The notes: generated from the sequence alone by a model not told the origin. A DNA stretch of 64,000 nucleotides from Hemileia vastatrix (GCA_030280995.1 JASXTE010000015.1:3769001-3833000), one strand, 5' to 3'. Numbered from the stretch's first letter, positions 9,948-22,416 are shown. Numbers and translations: made by a program.

Positions 9948-10750
9948 TGTCACCAGACAACCTACGCACAAGGTCAAGGATGTTCCTGAAAGTGAGATGA
10001 AAGGTTTAGATACTTTTTCGAAGCACAGAGGGATGGTTCGAGGAAGTGATTTGAATATGACTCGAAGGAAGAACTACTGCTTCGAGTTATGTTTGAGATG
10101 GATTCTAATATAATTGAAAGGTAATATTAAAATTCTTAAGATCTCACAAAGGGTTGGAAACTAAACAATCAAAGATTTAGGATTTAGAAATGATTATTGA
10201 GAAAAATAAAGAAAGATACAATAATAATGATTTTCACTTTAGAGTTTTACCACTATTAACTATAAATATGTTTTATAATTTAATTCTAAGGAATATCGAA
10301 CCAAAAACCCAACCCTTTTTATATCCTTTACTCCTCCTTGCATTGACCTCATACCCATCCACTATTCCACACCCCACAGACCATTTAAAATATATCTGTT
10401 ACACCTGGACCCTCCTCACTAACATCCGTTAACCCCTTAATCCCTCACTAACCATTCTGTCCATGCTCACTACCCCTTAATAACCCACAGACATTTAATA
10501 AACCTTTTAATGTACTATTATATTGATTATTGCGCTGTGTGTCGCTTATTGAGAAAAAGACTAAGACACGCTATTGAAAAATTGACTAATTTAGATTTAG
10601 AGTTTAGACTAGCGCGGTTGAATAGCGAGTACACAAAGGAAAGTCTCAGTTGCTATGGAGAATTGCTTTCTGCGCTTCGAGTATGGATTTGAGCCCCTTA
10701 TTATTGATTTAATGAGCTGCTTTGCCTCGAGTGTCACGTGGCGTGTGACA
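9948..10750. mobile_element. Solo LTR of Ty3-M (TSD CTATC)
   Basis: Starts TGTCACCAGACAACC and ends GGCGTGTGACA, flanked by CTATC on both sides (9943-9947 and 10751-10755). It is the same sequence as the LTRs of Ty3-M at 11655 and 30313, in the same orientation. Removing it restores the reading seen in Harb-B (GATTCTATCACCAAACATGA, compare GATCGTATCTCCAAACATGA). Confidence 0.9.
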
Positions 10751-11654
10751 CTATCACCAAACATGATTTCAAAAAAAATCTTTTTCCTTCTTCTTCTACT
10801 CAAGCCTCCCCTCATATAACGTCCACAAATCAAGATATCTTTTAAATAGATCCTTATGGCAATATAAATCAACCTGATTTAACTCAAGTATGTTTTTATT
10901 TCTTGTCTAGTTGTTTTATCTTTTTTTTCTAAAAAGGCAAATGAATGAACCCAGGATCCTCAAGTAAGTGAGTCTGAAGCTAGCATCAATGATGAAGAGG
11001 AAAATTTAACCTCCAAAAAAATCAAAGACAATCAACTTTTTTAGATTTCAACAGTAAAAGAAATCAAAACAGAGATAGTTTTCCCCAAACTCCCTTTTCT
11101 TCGATTGATGATTTTCTGGAGAAACGTGAATCTAATAAGTGATAGCATACCTCTTAATAATTAAGTGAGCCATTCTTTTCTTTTGTTAATATACCTTTTC
11201 AATCTAGGTAAAGTTGAAGTTTAAAGCAAGAGATAATCTCAACTTTCAAAAGAAACAATACAAGTTCTCTTTACAAAGGGATGATAGGGCACAAGACTTT
11301 GAGGAGAAGAAATTCGAGATTTCTTTACAGAGGGATGAATAGGTAAATGACGTCGAGGAGAAGAAATCCGAGCTTTCTTTAAAGAGGGATGAGAGGGAAC
11401 ATGAATTGGAGGAGAAGAAATTCTATATAAAGAAAGAGGAGAAGGCTCTTAAGTACCATTTCCTATTGGATCAAATGAAACTCAAGTATCAACTTGAAGA
11501 TGGTTCTAAAAAGAAAGATTTCTTGAGAGAATGTGTTAAAGCTAATAAATCTATTGAGGAGATTAAATGCTTAATGAAAATGTTTGAAAACTATTTTTTA
11601 TTTTGTTTATAAAGTTTTCTTGATTAATCCATTAAAGCTAATAATCAATCCTTG

Positions 11655-12313
11655 TGTCACCGGACAACCTACGCACAAGGTCAAGGGTGTTCCTGGAAGT
11701 GAGATGGAGGGAGGAGTTTAGAAACTTCTTCGAAGCACAGAGGAAATGTTAGAGGAAGTGATTCTAAGATGACTCAAAGGAAGGAAGAGCTACTGCTTTT
11801 AGATATTTTTGATAAGAATTCTAATATAATGTAAAGGTAATATTAATATTCTTAGGATCTCACAAAGGGTTGAAAACTCAATAATCAAAGATTTAAGTTT
11901 TAGAAATGATTACTGAGAAAATAAGGAAATGTACAATAATAATGATTTAACTTGGAGATTTACCACTATTAACTATATATACATTTTATAATTTAATTCT
12001 AAAGAAATATCAAATCAAAATCCAAACCCTCCTCGCATTGACCTCATACACATCCATCATTCTGCACACCACAGACCTCCAAAAATATACCCGTTACATT
12101 TGGACCCTCCTCACTAACATCCGTTAACCCTTTAATCCTCCACTAACCATCCCGTCCATGCTCACTACCCCTGTTAATAACCCACAGATACTTAATAAAC
12201 CTTTTAGAGGAATATTGCATTAAATATTGTGCTGTGCGTTGCTTATCAAAGAAAAGACTAAACACGCTATTGAGAGATTGACTAATTTAGATTTAAAGTT
12301 TAGATTAGCGAGG
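11655..12313 (-). repeat. Ty3-M left LTR, first part
   Basis: Starts TGTCACCGGACAACC and matches the solo LTR at 9948 and the right LTR at 30313. It breaks off at TTAGATTAGCGAGG where Ty3-D1 begins, and resumes at 23667 with the next LTR bases (TTGAATATTGAGTACAC). Confidence 0.85.
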
Positions 12314-13429
12314 TGTGGTACGCGCCTTGCAGGTAGTTTGATTTTGGACCAATCAGCTCGCATAGTCCAGGAAGAATAAAAGGGATTAATAGCGCAGTAG
12401 AAAGTGCTAAACTATAATGTGTGTTTGTGTGTTTCATTGACAAAGGGAAATGAAAGTGCGGAAAAGGATTCAGGGTCTATGTGCTTGGATTTGCAGCAGT
12501 ATGCGCCGCATAATTGGGAATTGTGTGTTATTGATTTAGGACTGCAAGCGCTGAAAAATATGGACTTGTATTTTCCAATAATCGTGTATTTCACACTAAG
12601 GAAGGCATTATAGCTTAAGGAAAGGCTGAAGGGCAAAGTATACTGCACCGTGGCTAGTGTGGTAACTTACTGAAACAGGTGATATAGGAGCTTAACTAGT
12701 TGAAAATCAAAGCAACTAGGATCAGCGTTAAAAGGAGTCAAACTTGGAAGCAGCGCTGAAACAAACAAAGGTACATTCAGGGGTGCACATGTCAAGGTGT
12801 CAAGCATGAGTGAGACAAGTTAATACTAGTGTCTGTAAGGATAGGGTATGTTTTAGGTGCTGTAGTTGTTACAAGGGGTGTAAGTGGTTTACTAATAGAT
12901 TAGTTACTGTTTTACTAATGTAGCGCTAGATTCAGCGCTGGAGATCCACTAGGGAGCTGTTTTTAGAGCACTGGAAAAATAAAAAGAGGGTATTGCATCT
13001 AGTAATAGAGGGAGGACAATTGGACAAATAGTTAGTTAAAATAAAAGTAGTTAATAATTGTGAAGTCAAAGATATTAGAATTTTCTGCAATCAATTGTTT
13101 GAGAGTATATAGATTCAAAGAATTAACTATTATTAGAATTATTTTATTGCTATAATAAGGCATATTCCAAGAGAGCGCTTCAAGAGGGAGTAGCTGTGGA
13201 TATTAGCGCATGTTAAGAATAGAAATATTTGGATAGTAATACTTGTTTTTTTTGGATCTTTTGAAAACTCAGTTCTCAACTTATAAACTTTCTAATCACA
13301 TATTGGTGTTACACATTATTGCGCTGTCTTTAAAAATAAGAGTGGCAGGTGCTTCTTTTTAGAAATCAAAAGGTAGAACCAAGCCATCTCCCATTTTATC
13401 TACTGCTTAGTACTTTATATCTCTTTACA
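12314..13429 (+). repeat. Ty3-D1 5' LTR
   Basis: TGTGGTACGCGCC...CTCTTTACA, near-identical in layout to the LTRs at 22551, 40716 and 53307. It contains no convincing gene; short ORFs are shared noise. The primer-binding region follows directly. Confidence 0.88.
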
Positions 13430-13674
13430 ATTGGTGTCCCAGCAGTGGCCTAATTGTAACTAGTATTTTGATTAGATCGTTTAGTTTTCAGGGTTTTGTC
13501 AAGAGGACAAGATCAAGCCGGTGCTTCAGCGGAAGAGTCATAGGGTCTACAAAGAGTGGATCAATAGCCACTATCAGAGGATAGCATAGGGCTGTATTGT
13601 GAATATAGTCAGGTTTAACTACCAAGTGTGTGTTTATTATTTTGTGATCTCTGTTTCAATTTCATATTTCCAAA

Positions 13675-15484
13675 ATGGATCTTAATGCAACTACATCTAA
13701 GGGATGTCAGGAGAAGGTTAAAACACCTAATTCTACGGCGTCGTTTCCACAAACAGTAACTACAATAATTAGATGTAAAGATGAAAGTTTGCGTTTTACT
13801 GGTATTAATACCAAGAAGTTCTTCCGAAGGTTTGAACAAGCGGCGGAGGTGCATGGAGCGACTGAGTATGATATGGTGCGTCAAGTGCTCTTCTTTGTCT
13901 CTAATGAGTGCAAAGACGATTTAGAGGATTTAAAGGGGAATGAAGAGCGCACTTTGTCAGCGCTAAAAGAACAAATGCTCAAGAGATGGCCAAAAGTTAC
14001 CAAGGAAACTAAGTATCCAATAAAGGATCTGGATTTCTTGTTAAAAAGGGTTAAAGCTAAAGGGGGTGTTCAAGACCCTTGGGAATTTAAAAGTTTTAGA
14101 GAGGATTTTGATCAAACAGTAGAATATTTAGTCAGTAATGAAGATTTTAGTGATTCTAATGCGTCTTTACCTTGGTTTTGTGAAGCGCTAGCACCAGAAG
14201 TGGAAGACTGGGAAAAGAGGTGCTTGGATAATGAAGGAAAGCTAGTAAAGAAGAGGGACGGTAATTATAAGTACCCTGGATTAGAAGAAGTAGAAATGGC
14301 AGTGGAAGTGGAAATGAATCTGCGCCGAGTTGAGCGTTGCACAGCTAGATTTGCTTTGGATAATGAGGAAATGGACGGAGATGCATCTGGTGTGCAATTG
14401 TCTCCTCAGATGTTGTCTCCTAAAGTTAAAGTTTTCACTAAGGAGCCAGATTCAGTTATGGCAAGGATTGACGAGCTGGAGAAGAAAATAAATGAATCAG
14501 CAAAAGCAAAAGAATTGTTTAGGCCCCAGAGTTCTCCTCAACCATCGTACTTTGCTACTATGGTATGTTACTATTGTAATTACGAGGGACATACTAGGAT
14601 GAGGTGTACTGCGCTTCAAAAAGATAAAGAAGAGAGGGTAGTTTACGAGGATGGAACTAAGCTAATGTTGGAAGATGGGACTAAGCTTGTCGAAGACAAG
14701 GATTGAGGGATGCAAGCCATGGTCATCGATCATATTAATAAAAATTCTATGGAGGGCAGGTCAAGTAAGGGCAAGGAGCCTGAAGCAAAAGAGAAAGGCA
14801 AGGATGCGAAGTGAGTCAATTCTGCAGTTACTTGCGCAGTATTGGATTTTAAAGTAAAAAAAGGAGTGGTTACAGTGCCACTTACTGCAGCACGTTTGGA
14901 GGTGTTTGCAGCAAAGCACAAGAAAATGGCCCCACCTACAATTAGTAGGCCGAGAAGAGCTGGTGCTAGTTATGTGAATCCAGAGGATATGGAGGAAGTA
15001 AGGTATACTACTAGAGAGAATACACCTGCACCTATGGAGGATGTTGAAATGGATGGTATGGAACCAGTTGGTTATGGTGTGGATCATCAGGTAGAAGATC
15101 AAGCAATGATGATGGAGGAGTCAGAGGTAGTGCAGCAAAGAGCGGTACCTGTTGAAGGAATGCCAGAGACGAGGCGCAATACTCCAAATAATCCACCTGG
15201 AAGAGCAAAGGCTGGTGCAAAGAAAACTCAACCTAAATGGAGGATGCAGCGCCCAGTTCACTCTGATTTTCCTAAGGCAGCTGAGGATTTTGTCGCACAA
15301 TGTTTAAAGACTACAGTTTCTGTTCTATTGGGGGTGCTGACAGCAGTAGCGCCGGATGTAGCGAATGGAATTGTGGATAAGTGCAGGAAGCAAAGGGTTG
15401 TTAATTGTACTGAGTTTGATTTTAGAGAGAATTCATTTCAGCCAGTCTTTGGATTAAATAGGGCCCCACATTATTCAGGACCTT
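13675..15484 (+). pseudogene. Ty3-D1 gag
   Basis: Structural capsid/nucleocapsid protein of the particle. One frame from ATG 13675: capsid-like region (ESLRFTGINTKKFFRRFEQ, EYDMVRQVLFFVSN), then a zinc knuckle CYYCNYEGHTRMRC of the C-x2-C-x4-H-x4-C type at about residue 300, then a basic/proline region up to FDFRENSFQPVFG. Two in-frame TGA codons, at about 14704 (CGA in Ty3-D3) and 14812 (TCA in Ty3-D3), and a one-base deletion near 15480 break it. Ty3-D3 shows that gag and protease share the frame, so this was a single gag-pro reading frame. Confidence 0.82.
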
Positions 15485-15487
15485 AGG

Positions 15488-15982
15488 GCATTTAACAATC
15501 ACTGTAAATGGTAAGCAAATTAGAGCGTTAGTGGATACAGGTTCACAAATTAATGTGGTGTCAGTAGATGATGCGGTGGAGTTAGGTCTTCCTGTTAAAG
15601 ATGGTGAGGGTACTGTCGCAGGAATAGGTGGAGGTAGGTTACCTCTTATAGGTGTAGCAGAGTACTTACGCACTAGGGTTGTGGGAGCGACAAGGGATAT
15701 ACATTTTTATGTTCCAATGGGTGTAGTTAAACCAGTTTTAGGCACACCATTTTTAATGTATTATTGTGCAACTATCGATTATGGTTTAAATAAAAATATT
15801 GGAATAAGGAATATAGGTGATGATGGTATTCCAGAAACAGCAGTCTTAGTAGCGCCTAAGGATGGTGGCTGGGAAACTAAGTACTCTGGAGCTGCGCCAT
15901 TAGAGAAAGAAAGAGAGTTTTATGAGGAAGTCTCAGATGATGAGATAAGGCGACAGCCAGGAAGGCACCAACATTTTCATTA
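15488..15982 (+). pseudogene. Ty3-D1 aspartic protease
   Basis: Retropepsin that would cut the polyprotein. After the frameshift the frame reads VDTGSQINVVSVDDAVELGL, with the catalytic D-T-G, then GTVAGIGGG (flap region), HFYVPMGVVKPVLGTPFL and the NIGIRNIGDDG tail. It ends TAG at 15980-15982, where RT-region coding continues in another frame. Confidence 0.8.
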
Positions 15983-17820
15983 GTGACTGGAATTTTAGGT
16001 GTTACTATCTCCCAGGATGAGAGGAACCCGGATAGTGACCAGTTAGTCCAACAAGAAGGGATACGTAAAGCAGTACTTCATAGGTGTCTTGGGAACACTA
16101 CAGTAAAATGTATTATACCTAAGCCTTTTAATTTCTTTGATTATGGATTTTATTATACTTATATTAAAAAGAAAAGACAAAAACAGGATTTAGGTGTAAC
16201 CCGTAGTTATATTAGAAAGGGGTTGATTTTAAGTAATGAAGGAAGCAGCAAGCACTGTTTAGCATCCAAGTATAAACCAGTGGCTGTGAAGGTTAAACCA
16301 GTAAATGTACCAATGCTTTATTTGAATCCTCCTTTGCAGAGGTCGGCGCTGTCTAGGAATCCTTATGATGCTCCTTTAAAAAAGTTTCCAACTGAATTTG
16401 CACCTACTAGTAAAATCACAATGGAGTGGCTTCAGATGGTTATATTTAGAACAGAGGATTGGTTGTTTCAGGAAGAAAAGAAGTTATTGTTACAAGTTAT
16501 GGTTCTCAGAGAAAAGGCTATTGCATTTTATGAAGATGAAAGATGTTTGTTGAAACACTCTTATGGTAAACCTTATATTGTTCCAGTTATACCTCAAGCA
16601 CCGTGGCAAAAGAAGGCTTTTCCAATTCCAGCGGCTATAAGAGAAGAATATACAGAATTAATTAGGGGAAGGTTAAGGTCTGGCTTGTATGAGCAGTCTA
16701 TGTCTAGTTATTCAAGTCCAGTGTTTTGTGTTGCTAAAAATAATTGTAAATTAAGGGTTGTTCATGATCTTAGGGAGATCAACAAGGTTACGGTAAAGGA
16801 CGCTGGAATGCAGCCAACGCCGGAGGAGTTTGTGTATTCTTTTGTGGGAAATGCATGTTAGGAATTAGGTGATATTATGGGAGGATACCATGAGCGCGAA
16901 TTGGAAAAATCATCCAGATTCATGACAACTTTTGAAACCCCACTGGGGCGCTTCAGGTTGACAAGGTTACCGCAGGGCACAACAAATTCTGTGGCAGTAT
17001 ACCAAGCACAGATGATGTGGATATTGCAGGATGAAATTCCAGATCATGTGGGAATTTTCATTGATGATGGTGGTATAAAATGACCAGCCAGCAATTACAA
17101 TGGGGAAGTGTTAAAGGAGAATCCATATATTAGAAGCGCTAGATTTAGTGGGACATGTGGTATGCAAGGAAGGGAGGATCATTATCGAAAAACAGAAGAA
17201 TAAGGTGCTTACATGGCCGAGACAAGAAATACTATGGAAGTTAGAGAATTTTTAGGCATTTGTACATATGTAAGAATGTTTATTTGAGATTTTGCTATGT
17301 TATCTTCACCTTTAAGGTTCTTAACAAGAAAAGATGTTGTATGGGATTGGAAGGAGGAATGTGATGAGTCATTTGAGTTATTGAAAAGGATTGTAGGAAA
17401 GGATATTCTTTTGAAGAAATTGGAGTATGGACAAGGCTCTGGGAAAATTAATCTAGAAGTGGATTCTAGTGTGTCCGCAGTTGGCGCAGTTTTGATGCAG
17501 GAGGATGAGGAAGGTAATGATAGACCTGTCCTTTATATATCTAAGACTTTTACTAGAGTAGAGTCTAGGTACTCCCAGTCTAAGCTGGAGTTATGCGGAG
17601 TAGCAAAGATTCTTAAGAAGCTGCAATGGATGCTTTAGGGGCAACATTTTGAGTTGCAGGTTGATGTGCTATCATTGGTGCAAATGATTAATAGCCCAAG
17701 TTTACCAGATAAGCCCATGACGAGGTGGGTAGCACAGATTAATTTATTTTCTTTTGATTTGGTCCACAAGATGGGAAAAAATTTCACTATGCCAGATTCA
17801 TTATCTAGAAGACTGCCATG
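15983..17820 (+). pseudogene. Ty3-D1 reverse transcriptase and RNase H
   Basis: RT start: PIPAAIREEYTELIRGRL, SSYSSPVFCVAKN, LRVVHDLREIN (palm, first catalytic Asp in this block). After a TAG at 16859: FMTTFETPLGRFRLTRLPQG and GIFIDDGG, the F-I-D-D catalytic pair. After another stop come the thumb (MLSSPLRFLTRKDVVWDW) and RNase H (INLEVDSSVSAVGAVLMQE, SQSKLELCGVAKILKKLQW), a TAG at 17636-17638, and the RNase H end FDLVHKMGKNFTMPDSLSRR. At least three stops or frameshifts make it inactive. Confidence 0.82.
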
Positions 17821-19479
17821 TGAAGAAGACTTGGACGCTGAAGAATTTGAAGAAAAGAGATGCGTAAATGGCATAGATTATTGTTATGAAAAATTTGGCA
17901 AGGTCATCTGCAATGAAAATAAACTAGCAGTCAAGGTTGTCCGTGATGACAATAAAATAGTTGCCCGCAATGTCCATAAAGACATAAGGCTAGATGTTGA
18001 TGATGCGCAGGATGTTTGCAAAGGTAGTCTGCAACTGGATTTAGGGAAAATTGAAGCTAACGTAGCAACAAGGAGTGCGCTAGGCAAGGCAACGGAAGAG
18101 TCAGATGACAAAGATGATTCAAGGGGAAGTCAAGATAGTAGCACTCATCCCAAAGAAGGGGAGTATTATGAATATGACGCATCTACTGATGATGGAGTAG
18201 AGTTGTTAAGACTATATCTGGAAGGAAGTAGTAGACCAGATTTTTGTGATAAAAAGGTTTGGCACAATATTGAAAAGAGCGCTAAAGGCTATTTTATAAA
18301 AGATGGAAAGTTATTGAAGGATCAAGCCTTGTTTCCCAGCTAGTTGTTCAAACTAGGAAAAGGAAGGAAACAATACTCAGGGAGTTACAAGGGAATTCAG
18401 GACATAGAGGTCAAGACGAGACATATTGCAGAGTTAGGAAGAGATTCAGGTGGCCCAATATAAAGAATAAAGTAAGAGATTGGGTCAAATCTTGTCCTGA
18501 ATGTCAGCGCAGGAGTTACAGAAAGCCAAAAGTAAAAGGTAGAGTGACGGGCAAAGATACTGTTTTTGGTAGGGTCAGTTTAGACGCAGCTCATATAAAA
18601 GAAGGACACTTTAAATACTTGGTAGTAGCCAGGGATGATCTATCAGGATAAGTTGAAGCAGCACCATTGGTAAATATTAAGGTTAGTAATGTAGCTGAGT
18701 TCTTGAAAAAAGAATGGGTTTATAGGTATGGGGTAATGAAGATGATGACTGTAGATGGTGGTGCTGAATTTTCTGGAGAAATCTAAGAGGTAGTTAAAGG
18801 TATTGGCGCAAGGCTACGAGTTGCAACACCATATTATCCTTAAGCTAAGTTGATGGTAGAAAGAGTGCATCAAGTTATAAAGGATGCGCTAGTTAAATTA
18901 TGTGGGAATAATGGGGCAAAGTTGAAGAACTACTTGCCATTAGTTTTGTTTGCAGACAGGATTTCAGTTAAAAGGACAACAGGGTTTTCACTGTATGAAC
19001 TTATGTTTGGTCAAAGGGCGTTATTACCTATTGATCTGGAGGCTGGATCTTTCCTAAGATGTGATTGGGATCAAGTGCGCTCAACCAAAGATTTAATTCT
19101 AGCAAGGGTAGCGCAACTTGAAAGAAAAGACGAGTTTGTGGAGAAAGCGTATGAAAGAATGATGCAGATCTGGGACAAGTCAGTTAAATATTGGGATGAG
19201 CGCTTAGCGCATAGGTTAAGAAAGCCATTGAACCCAGGAGATTTGGTTTTGGTTTATAATAGAAGTTTAGAAAGCCAATGGGGGAAGATATTTGCTGACA
19301 GATAGAACAGTCCTTATAGGGTCAGAAAGCAGATAACTAAGGGGTCTTACTTACTGGAGGAACTTGATGATACTGAATGGAAGCAGTGTGTGGCGGCAGA
19401 TCAGATCAAAAGGTTCTACCCAAGGGGTGTTCCAGTGATACAAGATGACCTCCAGAATGAGGAAAAACTACCAGAATGA
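17821..19479 (+). pseudogene. Ty3-D1 acidic linker and integrase
   Basis: A 150-residue acidic linker (EDLDAEEFEEKR, KEGEYYEYDASTDDGVELL) leads to the integrase. The zinc-binding HHCC part reads GHRGQDETYC and WVKSCPECQRR. Catalytic residues lie in GRVSLDAAH (D), TVDGGAEF (D) and ERVHQVIKDAL (E). The C-terminal part is intact from 18850: RLAHRLRKPLNPGDLVLVYN, then a TAG in place of Trp at FADR*N, and DQIKRFYPRGVPVIQ to the TGA at 19477-19479. Stops at SG*VEA and YYP*A are shared with Ty3-D2. Confidence 0.82.
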
Positions 19480-20056
19480 CCTCTGCGAAGAGGTTAAACT
19501 AACAATTTACGTTAATCTTTGTTTTTCTAAGAGAACTCAAAGGAGGCTTGACACATTTGTGACAGATAGAGGGCACTAAGGCTGAACAGGCAACTAGCAT
19601 AAGTGCTCAGATGAGGACACAGAGGAAAATGAAATCTTATATTTTCATTTTTCAAGGGGACATGAGGAGATAGGCAATTGGATTAAAGAAGGCGCATACC
19701 ATGTAAGCACAAAAGATGCTGGGAATTTAGCTAATGGGCTAACTAACCAGGAGAGGAATAATGACTTATAGATGGGGCACTCTACAGTTTGATTCTTATT
19801 TACATTGTGTATTTTTGTATCACAGTAAAGGTGATAAAGTTTTATGATTTAAAAGTTTTATTTATGATTTTTTACGGTTTACAGTCATTTAAAGAAAGTA
19901 GAGGGAGCAAATTTAGGCTCTCTAAATTTGGAAGACAGGTGTAGTAAAATAGTGCCATGTTTTAAATGATTATTTAAAGGCATAGTGTGAAAAATATATG
20001 AAGACTATGCACAGGAATAATGGTCAGAGAAGGCTCATATGGAGGGTGCTAGTGGA
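19480..20056. other. Ty3-D1 spacer between integrase and antisense genes
   Basis: No coding signal on either strand. The same spacer, including ATGAGGAC/ATGAGGGA and AGAGGGAGCAAATTTAGGC-type blocks, follows the Ty3-D2 integrase, so it is an old part of the element. It may hold the 3' end or terminator of the convergent genes. Confidence 0.55.
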
Positions 20057-20861
20057 CTATTCAGTATTGGGGTGAAAGCTATTAGGATATCTTTCCAGTC
20101 TTCAGGCATGATGAAACAATGAGGATCAGTGGGGAATCCAAGAATAGTTGATGAACTGATTTTGTTCATTAGTTGACCTATCATTTCTATATGGTTGTAG
20201 CAGGTTTCAAGTTCAGTGTCAGAAAAATCTGGTGCATTATAATAGGATAGAGACATAGCATCATATATAAGACAAAGTCTGCAAAACATTTGCATGGAAT
20301 GGACAAAAGGTAAAGGAATAGGAGCCCAACCCAGAGAGATGGATTCATTTAATCCTGAAAAAGAGTCAGCAGGTAAAGGAAGTGTAAGTATAATAAAGGG
20401 TACTTACTTGCTAATAAATTTTTTGGGCGCGCTGATGGCAAAGAAATGGTAATTGCGTCAGGAGCAGCTGTAGTGGAGCCTGAGTGCATGTAAGCATTAG
20501 AGCTTGGAGTGGAAGAAGACGCAGTGCTAGGCTGGATAGATATTTTGCGCCTGGGAAAAGTAGGAAGCGATGGCGACTCATAAGGAATGTTGTTATTGGC
20601 AGAAGAATTGGGTCTAGCAGGACTAGTAGTTGTAATTATTGAAGTGCTTTTGGTGGAACTAGGAAGAAAGAAAATATAGCCAGTAGGCTAAGGAGTATTA
20701 TGGTTCAGAGAGATATTTCAAGTTTTGTGGTATCTAAAGCAGTTGTCACAGGCAGGTCTAAAGGAGACATACCCCCAAGGTCTAGAAAATGTACAATGAA
20801 AGTTGCGGCATTTACAAAATGAGCATGCTTGTTCTTTGGGAACTGTGCAATATTGAGTCAT
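20057..20861 (-). pseudogene. Ty3-D1 antisense gene 2: Zn2Cys6-like protein (decayed copy)
   Basis: Starts MTQYCTVPKEQACSFCKCRN at ATG 20861 and follows the Ty3-D2 gene (38268-39067) throughout: cysteine cluster CSFC...FHC...CDNC, a Ser/Thr/Pro-rich middle (ESPSLPTFPRRKISIQPS), an intron, and the conserved second exon (NESISLGWAPIPLPFVHSMQ, LMNKISSSTILGFPTDP, MPEDWKD). It is broken by TGA where the last cluster Cys should be (HKT*), a further stop, and a frameshift close to the C-terminus. It shows the gene was present before the D1 and D2 copies diverged. Confidence 0.72.
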
Positions 20862-21371
20862 GATGTTTGAATGAAGGTAATCCAGGTTATTAGATGGGCT
20901 TATAGGTCAATAATGGCATTATGGAAGAGACGTCAGTTGCGCAATAACTGACAGGAGCACTGAATGGTTACTAAGATGGATGTGAAGAATCTTCATCAAA
21001 AAAGAAAACAAATGAGGGACCTAAGGAAAGTCAAATCTGTTGCAGTCAAGAGAAAGTCATACTCTGCCAAGATCTGAAGATTTCAAGGGAATGAATGCAT
21101 ATATGATGAAGGGGATGTATTTGCTGCTATAGGGAGTAGCACCGATCTCAGATTTATTTTGTATTTATCATTTCACTTTTCATCGGCACTTAGTAGTAAG
21201 GTGCACTTTTTGGAAAAAGGATGATATTTTTTTCTGGGGGCAACTCATCTCGCAGATGTTGGGTTCTCACAAGGAACTTAGGGTCAAGAAGAATTAAGGA
21301 GAAAAAAAAATTATTATTACATTTTTTACAAAACTATATACAATTTTTTAAGGAATATATAACAAAGATTT

Positions 21372-22416
21372 TTAGTATTCTGTGTCATCGTAGATAGGGA
21401 CGCAGAAGGCCCAGTTGTAAACAGCCTCTTGCATGTTTTGCTGCTAGGTGGTGACTAGCTGTTTTCTTTTGTCATACTTGGTGCGAGTATAGACCAGGAC
21501 CGCCTCAAGAAATTTTTTGATGGCAACTATCATATTGTTCATACAACGCATGATTGCATCGTATGGTGCACAGGCAACATGCTCTGCAAATTCCCAGTTT
21601 TGAGCCATGGCTGGCTCTTCTTCTTCTTTGTCATTGTCAGGGGGGACGTCGGCTGGCCAATCATCTAGGATGATAGTGTTGAAGACTGGTTGAAGGGTAG
21701 TCCAGTCAGGAGTTGGTGAGTAAGGAGTGCACTCAGGAATTTGATTGGTATCCCAGATGGGATCTTCTTCCAAGGCAGGAAAGAAAAGGGGAGCGTTAGG
21801 CGGCGGAGGCGATGCAGCATAAGGAGTGGCTGGCGCATTCTAAGAGAGAAAAGAGCTTATGTTAGGGTTTTTTTTTAAGAAAAAAGAGAACTTACTGTAC
21901 TCTCCTCTGAAAAGAGAGAATTTGGAATGGAGGCGACACTACTAGGTGTAGGTGAGTGGTGATTAAACTTGGCTCGTTTGTTGCTAGGTGGAGTAGAAAA
22001 TGTAGGCGCAGGGCGCTTGATGGCCAACTGACTCATCATATTTGAGGTTGAAGTGTTGGGATCCTGGCGCGCAACAGTGGGCGGCCCATTGTAACTACAT
22101 TTCTTCTTGGGTTGTTTACAGTAATCGCATGACTAAGAAAGAAAAAAAATAGAAGATTATTAATAAGGAGAAAGGAAGGAAAAAAAAAAGAAGAAAAAAG
22201 ACTTACAGTAAAGAAAACGTTGCCATGGCGGGCTTTTGAGAAATAATAGGGAGTTATGCCATTCTCAATGCAGTGGGTGCATCTTGACCCACCCATCAGC
22301 ATAGTAACTGAAATCGCAGTTGGAACAGCAGCAGGCTGGGTACGCACAAACTGCGGGATAGCGTCCAAGACATTGACAGTATTTTTGGTATTAACTTTAT
22401 TATTTCAAGTATTCAT
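21372..22416 (-). pseudogene. Ty3-D1 antisense gene 1: Zn2Cys6-like protein (decayed copy)
   Basis: Three exons parallel to the Ty3-D2 gene at 39561-40562. Exon 1 starts at ATG 22416 but has TGA at codon 4, then VLDAIPQFVRTQP and CTHCIENGITPYYF, where the third cluster Cys is replaced by Tyr. Its donor (ACT/GTAAGT) is in phase 0. Exon 2 carries CDYCKQPKKKCSYNGPP and KRPAPTFSTPPSNKRAK, a basic patch. Exon 3 has DWTTLQPVFNTIILDDWP, AQNWEFAEHVAC, MRCMNNMIVAIKKFLE, a TAG, then NWAFCVPIYDDTEY and TAA at 21372. The gene runs away from the 3' LTR, opposite to gag-pol. Confidence 0.75.

Larger units (their letters stand above)
8248..11612 (+). pseudogene. Myb/SANT-like DNA transposon protein, Harb-C copy, broken by two solo LTRs
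   Basis: Starts at ATG 8248 (equivalent to 31735 in Harb-B) and is interrupted after six codons by a solo LTR. It resumes at about 9452 with KSKTVQLKKDDCLILINWL, the helix-rich DNA-binding region, then GRIDLFSKEISERFKHY and GFGIADIDISKGIKFIDDK. An in-frame TAA follows MLEG, and a second solo LTR is inserted five codons later. Fragments of exon 2 lie near 10950-11110 and of the coiled-coil exon 3 at 11215-11612, which has repeated EEKKFEI/EEKKSEL units and ends with KDFLRECVKANKSIEEIK. Comparison with the intact Harb-B gene shows the original order exactly. Confidence 0.78.
7941..11654. mobile_element. Harb-C: left part of a Harbinger-type element with a Myb-like gene
   Basis: The left end AGGGGGTATCAATGTTTACC and the next 150 bases match the left end of Harb-B (31367 on) and the inverse of its right end (49562-49637). 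It then carries a decayed copy of the Harb-B Myb-like gene. Two solo LTRs (8271-9446 and 9948-10750) sit inside it, and the element is cut off at 11654 by the LTR of Ty3-M. No right end is found on the far side of Ty3-M, so part of it was lost. Confidence 0.75.

Noticed and set aside
10190..10872. Plus and minus ORFs of 60-87 codons around 10.2-10.9 kb
   Set aside because: They fall within the solo LTR at 9948-10750 or across its edge, and have no conserved frame in the other LTR copies.
12404..12648. Short ORFs on both strands inside the Ty3-D LTR, repeated in other LTR copies
   Set aside because: Each copy differs in frame and stops; conservation is explained by LTR homology rather than coding.
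13430..13450. Exact tRNA primer for Ty3-D
   Set aside because: The TGGTGTCCC site is clear, but I cannot name the matching tRNA without a tRNA set from the genome, so no primer is claimed.
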